Origin: an uncultured Eubacteriales bacterium
Lineage (GTDB): Bacteria > Bacillota > Clostridia > Christensenellales > Borkfalkiaceae
NCBI GenBank assembly: GCA_902767455.1
Contig: CACXHH010000050.1
Coordinates: 1-11,578 of the forward strand
Direction of reading: 5' to 3'
DNA length: 11,578 nucleotides
In this document: piece by piece, positions 7,992 through 11,578 of the stretch
Layout: every line of letters starts with the position of its first letter
How positions within the stretch are numbered: the first letter of the stretch is position 1
The notes under the pieces: generated by a model
Seen by the model: only the letters and a program-made list of their open reading frames with translations
Database searches by the model: none
What the model was told of the DNA's origin: nothing
Made by a program: the position numbers and the translations under genes

Positions 7992-8031
7992 AAAAAATCC
8001 GTTCGGTCGCAATAAATCGACCGAACGGATT
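7992..8031 (-). terminator. Rho-independent terminator of the ABC exporter gene
   Basis: A perfect 14-bp stem is formed by 7996-8009 and 8018-8031 around an 8-base loop. Read on the minus strand it is followed by six Ts (complement of 7992-7997). It lies five bases beyond the TAG stop of the ABC gene. With the terminator at 7941-7984 it insulates two converging genes within about 100 bp. Confidence 0.92.
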
Positions 8032-8036
8032 ATTAA

Positions 8037-10733
8037 CTACTCGCTTCTCAAAGCTACCACAGGGTCTTGCTTTGAAGCTTTTCTTGCGGGGATAAGTCCC
8101 GCGATGACGGTTAAAAGCACCGAGATAACTACGAGCGCTACGCCGCCCCACACGGGCAGGGTGGCTATGTTTGCAAGCCCTGCAAGCTCGTGTATGACTA
8201 TGCTTATCGGTATATCGAGCAAAAGCGTCAGAATGATCCCGAGTATGCCCGAAGTAAACCCGATGATAGCCGTTTCCGCGTTGAAGACGTGAGATATATC
8301 GCGTTTTGAAGCGCCTATCGAACGGAGCACGCCTATCTCCTTCGTCCTTTCGAGTACGGAAATATGCGTTATTACGCTTATCATTATCGAAGAAACTATC
8401 AAAGATATCGAAACGAAGGCGATGAGAACGTAAGTTACGGCGTTGATTATCGTCGTTATCGAACTCATCATAAGCCCGATATAGTCGGTGTATTTTATCT
8501 TTTCGATATCGCTGTGAGTGGCGTTGTAATCGTCGATGAGTTTTACGATCTTATCTTTGGCTTCGAAGCTTGCGGGGTAAATGTAAATGGCTCTCGGCGT
8601 TTCGGGGTCTATTATCCCGAGCGTGGAAGTTATCGTGTCGTAAGTCGACTCGTCGATCGGTCCCCATTTTCGATCGTTGGTATCCGCGTCTACGGGTATA
8701 TATTCGTTAAGAACGCTGTACACCGTGCCGTCATAATAGTTCTGATTCTGATGCTGTCTGACTATTTCGGCGTTTCCCGATTTTTCCATCAACAGTTTGG
8801 TAAGCTCCGGCGTATAGCAAAGCGGAGTGGTGAGCGAGCCCGAAGTCGCCGTTTCTTTAAGACGGACTATACCGCTTATTTTAAGCTTCGTTCCGCCGAG
8901 CGTTATCGGCTTGTCGTTATCGGCTTCCTTTATATAACTTACGATCTCGTCTTTTTCCATAGCCGTCCATATCGGGAACTCGACTTCGTCTTCGCCGTTA
9001 GCGGCGAAAACCGTTTTTATTTCACCCGTTTTCTTATACGTTTCGGTCGGAATAAGTATATCGTATTCGAGCGCCATAAGCTCGTCGAAGGAATACGTCT
9101 TTTTTGAACGAATGGTCTGCGTAAGCCCCATATCCGTCAGGTTTTGCCTGATTATCTTGTCCTTTTCTTCGTCGGAAAGGTTCTTCGTGTCGTCGGATAA
9201 GTCGAGCATTATCTTCTGGAAAACGTACGCTATATCCGAATCGTTCATCAGCCCGAGCATATACAAGTTCATGTCGCTGAGCTGGTTGTAAGAGTCGATT
9301 ACGAGCACCATTTCGTCAGCCGATTTCGGCCAGCCGCCTTTTAGCACGTCGTACTGCTTTTCGAGCAGGCTTTGGTTATCTATCATTTCCGAGATAACGC
9401 CCTGCTGGTTCATAAGCCTGCCGAACTCGTTGTAGTAGTTTCTGAAAATGTTTCCGCCCGAAGGGAACACGAGCGCGGCGTCGGGAAGTTCTACGGGGGA
9501 GAGCCTTCTTTGAACGTTTCCGTCGTCATGATAGAGCTTTAATCCCATGTTGTACGAATACTGTATCGCGCTTATCGCTTCGTCGTTGCGGTGCCCGTCG
9601 AGATATTTTTTGAAAGATTTAAGGTCGTTCGTACCGAGCGAACCGAAAAATCCGGTAACGAGATTTTCAATCGTGTCCTGACTCGTGACCGTCTGTGTCT
9701 TCGGATAGTTTTCTTCCTTCCTTTCGGCGTTACCGAACAGAGTCGCTATGGCGGTCGTATAGTCGTAAGAAGTGGTCGTTATCGATACGGGGTAGTTGCT
9801 CAGCGTATCGCGCTGGATATTGTCGATATACGCGTTGAACCCCGCCGAAAGCGATAAAATCAGCGCTATCCCGATAATGCCGATGCTTCCGGCAAACGCC
9901 GTCAGTATAGTCCTTCCCTTTTTGGTGAAAAGGTTGTTAAGACTTAACGAAAACGCCGTTAATAAGCTCATAGACGGCTTTTTGGCGTTTTTGTCTTTTT
10001 TCTTTCTCGGCGCCGCTTCTTCTTTTTCGGCGTTACGTTCGACCGCCTTTTCGGAAGAATTATGAGTGTCGCCGACGATGAGCCCGTCGGATAACGTCAC
10101 TATTCTCGTCGAATATTTTTCGGCAAGCTCGGAGTTATGCGTGACCATTACTACGAGTCTGTCGCGCGACAGGTCTTTAAGTATTTCCATTACCTGAACG
10201 CTCGTTTCGCTGTCTAACGCGCCCGTAGGCTCGTCGGCGAGTATGATCTCGGGATCGTTCACGATAGCCCTTGCAATAGCCACCCTTTGCATCTGCCCGC
10301 CGGAAAGCTGGTTGGGGAGTTTGTTGACCTGTTCTTCGAGCCCCACGAGCTTCAAAGCTTCCAATGCGCGTTCTTTTCGCGTTTCCTTGTCTATGCCCGA
10401 AAGCGTGAGCGCAAGCTCTACGTTCTTTATCACCGTCTGGTGGGGGATAAGGTTGTAGCTCTGGAAGATGAAGCCGACCGAGTGGTTACGGTAGGCGTCC
10501 CAGTCGCGGTCGGTGTAGTCCTTGGTCGAAACCCCGTCGATGATGAGATCGCCTTCGGTGTAACGGTCGAGCCCGCCGATGATGTTGAGCATGGTCGTCT
10601 TTCCGCAGCCCGATTGCCCGAGCACCGAAACGAATTCGGCTTCGCCGAACTCGAGAGATACGCCCTTTAACGCCTTTACCGGCATGGCGGTACCTTCGCC
10701 GTAAATTTTTACGATGTTTTTAAGCTGTAACAT
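8037..10733 (-). CDS. Fused ABC ATPase-FtsX/MacB-type permease exporter
   Basis: This 898-residue membrane protein couples ATP hydrolysis to an extracytoplasmic conformational change, as in MacB/LolCDE/FtsX (type VII ABC) systems. Residues 1-220 are the ATPase: Walker A GQSGCGKTT (39-47), Q-loop Q91, signature LSGGQ (143-147), Walker B IILADE (163-168) and H-loop His199, all intact. A Lys/Glu-rich linker (~222-255) leads to TM1 (~274-298). A large extracellular domain (~300-750) follows, then three TM helices (~764-785, ~822-845, ~862-882) with the FtsX-type coupling motif ERTKEIGVLRSIGASKRDI (795-813) and the end PARKASKQDPVVALRSE. The outer domain, ~450 residues, is about twice the size I expect for MacB. 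Four TM helices per chain imply a homodimer. The ATG at 10731-10733 has a weak AGGT ribosome site. The substrate may be a peptide, lipoprotein or antimicrobial. No sensor kinase or MacA-like partner is visible. Confidence 0.93.
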   Translation of the reverse strand: MLQLKNIVKIYGEGTAMPVKALKGVSLEFGEAEFVSVLGQSGCGKTTMLNIIGGLDRYTEGDLIIDGVSTKDYTDRDWDAYRNHSVGFIFQSYNLIPHQTVIKNVELALTLSGIDKETRKERALEALKLVGLEEQVNKLPNQLSGGQMQRVAIARAIVNDPEIILADEPTGALDSETSVQVMEILKDLSRDRLVVMVTHNSELAEKYSTRIVTLSDGLIVGDTHNSSEKAVERNAEKEEAAPRKKKDKNAKKPSMSLLTAFSLSLNNLFTKKGRTILTAFAGSIGIIGIALILSLSAGFNAYIDNIQRDTLSNYPVSITTTSYDYTTAIATLFGNAERKEENYPKTQTVTSQDTIENLVTGFFGSLGTNDLKSFKKYLDGHRNDEAISAIQYSYNMGLKLYHDDGNVQRRLSPVELPDAALVFPSGGNIFRNYYNEFGRLMNQQGVISEMIDNQSLLEKQYDVLKGGWPKSADEMVLVIDSYNQLSDMNLYMLGLMNDSDIAYVFQKIMLDLSDDTKNLSDEEKDKIIRQNLTDMGLTQTIRSKKTYSFDELMALEYDILIPTETYKKTGEIKTVFAANGEDEVEFPIWTAMEKDEIVSYIKEADNDKPITLGGTKLKISGIVRLKETATSGSLTTPLCYTPELTKLLMEKSGNAEIVRQHQNQNYYDGTVYSVLNEYIPVDADTNDRKWGPIDESTYDTITSTLGIIDPETPRAIYIYPASFEAKDKIVKLIDDYNATHSDIEKIKYTDYIGLMMSSITTIINAVTYVLIAFVSISLIVSSIMISVITHISVLERTKEIGVLRSIGASKRDISHVFNAETAIIGFTSGILGIILTLLLDIPISIVIHELAGLANIATLPVWGGVALVVISVLLTVIAGLIPARKASKQDPVVALRSE

Positions 10734-10748
10734 ATTTTACCTGTATTC

Positions 10749-10765
10749 GGCGGCTTTTTGCCGCC
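10749..10765 (-). promoter_or_regulatory. Small hairpin next to the ABC gene's ribosome binding site
   Basis: GGCGGC (10749-10754) and GCCGCC (10760-10765) form a perfect 6-bp GC stem with a five-base loop. On the mRNA of the ABC gene it ends 15 bases before the ATG, just upstream of the AGGT ribosome site. On that strand it lacks a T run, so it is not a terminator. It may protect or modulate translation initiation. Confidence 0.35.
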
Positions 10766-10781
10766 CCGTTTCGTTCAATGC

Positions 10782-10816
10782 AAAAACGCAACCGACGGTG
10801 TCGTCGGACGCGTTTT
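10782..10816 (-). terminator. Rho-independent terminator after the HIRAN-like gene
   Basis: On the minus strand, an outer 7-bp stem (10810-10816 with 10783-10789) and an inner 6-bp stem (10802-10807 with 10792-10797) are separated by a mismatch and a G-U pair. They close a 4-base loop and end in five Ts. It lies about 15 bases after the stop at 10832, so the ABC gene is probably transcribed separately, although I see no clear promoter in the remaining ~50 bases. Confidence 0.8.
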
Positions 10817-10831
10817 AAGTCGTCTTTTCGA

Positions 10832-11578
10832 TCAGTCTTTTCTTTTGAGTATATTTACGTCGAGTTCGAGCCCGATAACTCCGTCTTTTATCTTTTCAAC
10901 GGTTATCTTGCCCGTATCGGGGTCTTTCGTGACCTTTTTGCCCTTGCCGCCGGTGATTATGGCGTTCAAGCCGAACGAATAATCTTCTCTGTCGGTAAGG
11001 TAGGGGATAAGGTCGGCGGCTTCGGTTTCGTCTACGTAACCTACGTGGTGGCACGCTTTGCCGTCCCAGTCGTAAACGTAAACTTTTATCTTTCCGTTAT
11101 CAAGTATAAGTCCCGATTTTTTGAATTCCTGTTCGGCGTATTCGTAAACGACGTCGTTTTCGTATTCTTCCTTTATCTCGGAAGCTTTCAGTCCGTCGTA
11201 TTTCTGTAAGTATCCTATCTTGTCGCCCGCTTTAATGAGCGCGTCGATTATATCTTTGCACTTTAACCCTTCTTCGTTCTTTTTGTCCGTGCCGAGAACT
11301 TTGAAGGTGTTTTCGTATATCACTTCTTTTGGCGCGTAGATGAGCTTTCTGCCGCGCTTGGCGCACATGTTCGCCATCAACTCTTCGTTGTTCGCGGGCG
11401 GAACGAGCTTGAACGCCGATTTTTCTTCGACGGGCGCTTCGGTAACTTCTTCCGCCGCTTCTTCGACGGGCGCTTCGGTAACTTCTTCCGTCGCTTCTTC
11501 TGCGGGCGCTTCGACAGCTTCTTCCGTCGCTTCTTCGACGGGCGCTTCGACAGCTTCTTCCGTCGCTTCTTCTGCGGG
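10832..11578 (-). CDS. Protein with Glu/Ala/Pro-rich repeats and a possible HIRAN-like C-terminal domain (5' end outside window)
   Basis: The frame stays open to the window edge, so only the last 248 residues are visible and the start is upstream. A TTG at 11380 could serve as a start, but the in-frame sequence upstream is clearly coding. The visible N-terminal part (~52 residues) is built from 12-residue units such as PVEEATEEAVEA, an acidic, probably disordered, linker. A basic segment (SAFKLVPPANNEELMANM, then CAKRGRKLIYAPKEV) follows. The C-terminal part has KIKVYVYDWDGKACHHVGYV followed by DETEAADLIPYL (about 11092-10997) and ends GVIGLELDVNIL. The pattern of a VYV strand, a GYV(D) turn, a helix ending in PYL and a closing strand resembles the HIRAN domain, a small beta-barrel known from DNA-end-binding and replication-fork proteins. 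I judge this by eye only. Function unknown. Confidence 0.75.
   Translation of the reverse strand, partial: PAEEATEEAVEAPVEEATEEAVEAPAEEATEEVTEAPVEEAAEEVTEAPVEEKSAFKLVPPANNEELMANMCAKRGRKLIYAPKEVIYENTFKVLGTDKKNEEGLKCKDIIDALIKAGDKIGYLQKYDGLKASEIKEEYENDVVYEYAEQEFKKSGLILDNGKIKVYVYDWDGKACHHVGYVDETEAADLIPYLTDREDYSFGLNAIITGGKGKKVTKDPDTGKITVEKIKDGVIGLELDVNILKRKD
11423..11578 (-). repeat. 36-bp in-frame tandem repeats, four full copies plus a partial one
   Basis: Units start at 11423, 11459, 11495 and 11531. A partial copy starts at 11567 and continues past the window edge. Each encodes 12 residues of the type P(V/A)EEATEEAVEA on the minus strand. Differences between units are few and fall at fixed places (GAC/TGC, GGTAAC/GACAGC, CCGC/CGTC), which suggests expansion by slippage or unequal recombination. 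There are no spacers, so this is not a CRISPR array. Confidence 0.95.

Noticed and set aside
8364..9107. Plus-strand open frame (247 codons) opposite the ABC exporter
   Set aside because: It lies wholly within the permease gene on the other strand, has no ribosome site or domain, and has the Tyr/Arg/Val-rich composition of an antisense shadow.
11378..11380. TTG at 11380 (or the ATG next to it) as the start of the HIRAN-like gene
   Set aside because: The in-frame sequence upstream continues without stops into clear 12-residue protein repeats, so this is internal. No good ribosome site precedes it.
11423..11578. 36-bp repeats as a CRISPR array
   Set aside because: The units are directly adjacent with no spacers and stay in frame as a protein repeat. 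No cas genes are nearby.

Overview
The window looks like chromosome of an anaerobic, Gram-positive clostridial bacterium, perhaps a gut Christensenellales-type lineage. This is inferred from the style of the proteins, not from a marker gene. The clues are two large secreted proteins with signal peptides and Cys-Gly C-terminal tails, the C-x10-CxxC surface repeats common in Clostridia, and a fused ABC/FtsX exporter. No rRNA, tRNA, CRISPR array, transposase or phage gene was found.

Left half, plus strand (1-7984). The window opens inside a Gfo/Idh/MocA-family oxidoreductase gene. Its stop codon overlaps the start of a 929-residue secreted protein made of four copies of an unrecognised module of about 170 residues, two Cys/His-rich repeats and a C-terminal membrane anchor. 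A hairpin terminator follows. A 1345-residue secreted protein comes next. It begins with two more copies of the same module and continues with two beta-sandwich-like regions, a GH28-like (pectin-lyase fold) beta-helix, a CBM-like domain, a FIVAR-like helical segment, a Ser-rich stalk and another membrane anchor. It ends at a strong terminator. The set suggests capture and cleavage of a plant or mucus polysaccharide at the cell surface, with the cytoplasmic oxidoreductase acting on a released sugar. That functional link is inference.

Right half, minus strand (7996-11578). A fused ATPase-permease of the MacB/FtsX class converges on the surface-protein gene, and each strand has its own terminator in the short space between them. 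Upstream of it, separated by another terminator and a small hairpin next to the ribosome binding site, lies the 3' part of a gene for a protein with a possible HIRAN-like C-terminal domain. Its N-terminal part is a Glu/Ala/Pro/Val-rich low-complexity region encoded by 36-bp tandem repeats that run off the window edge.

The most interesting item is the six-copy module shared by the two neighbouring surface proteins. It is present with and without a catalytic domain and comes with unusual Cys-containing C-terminal sorting-like tails.
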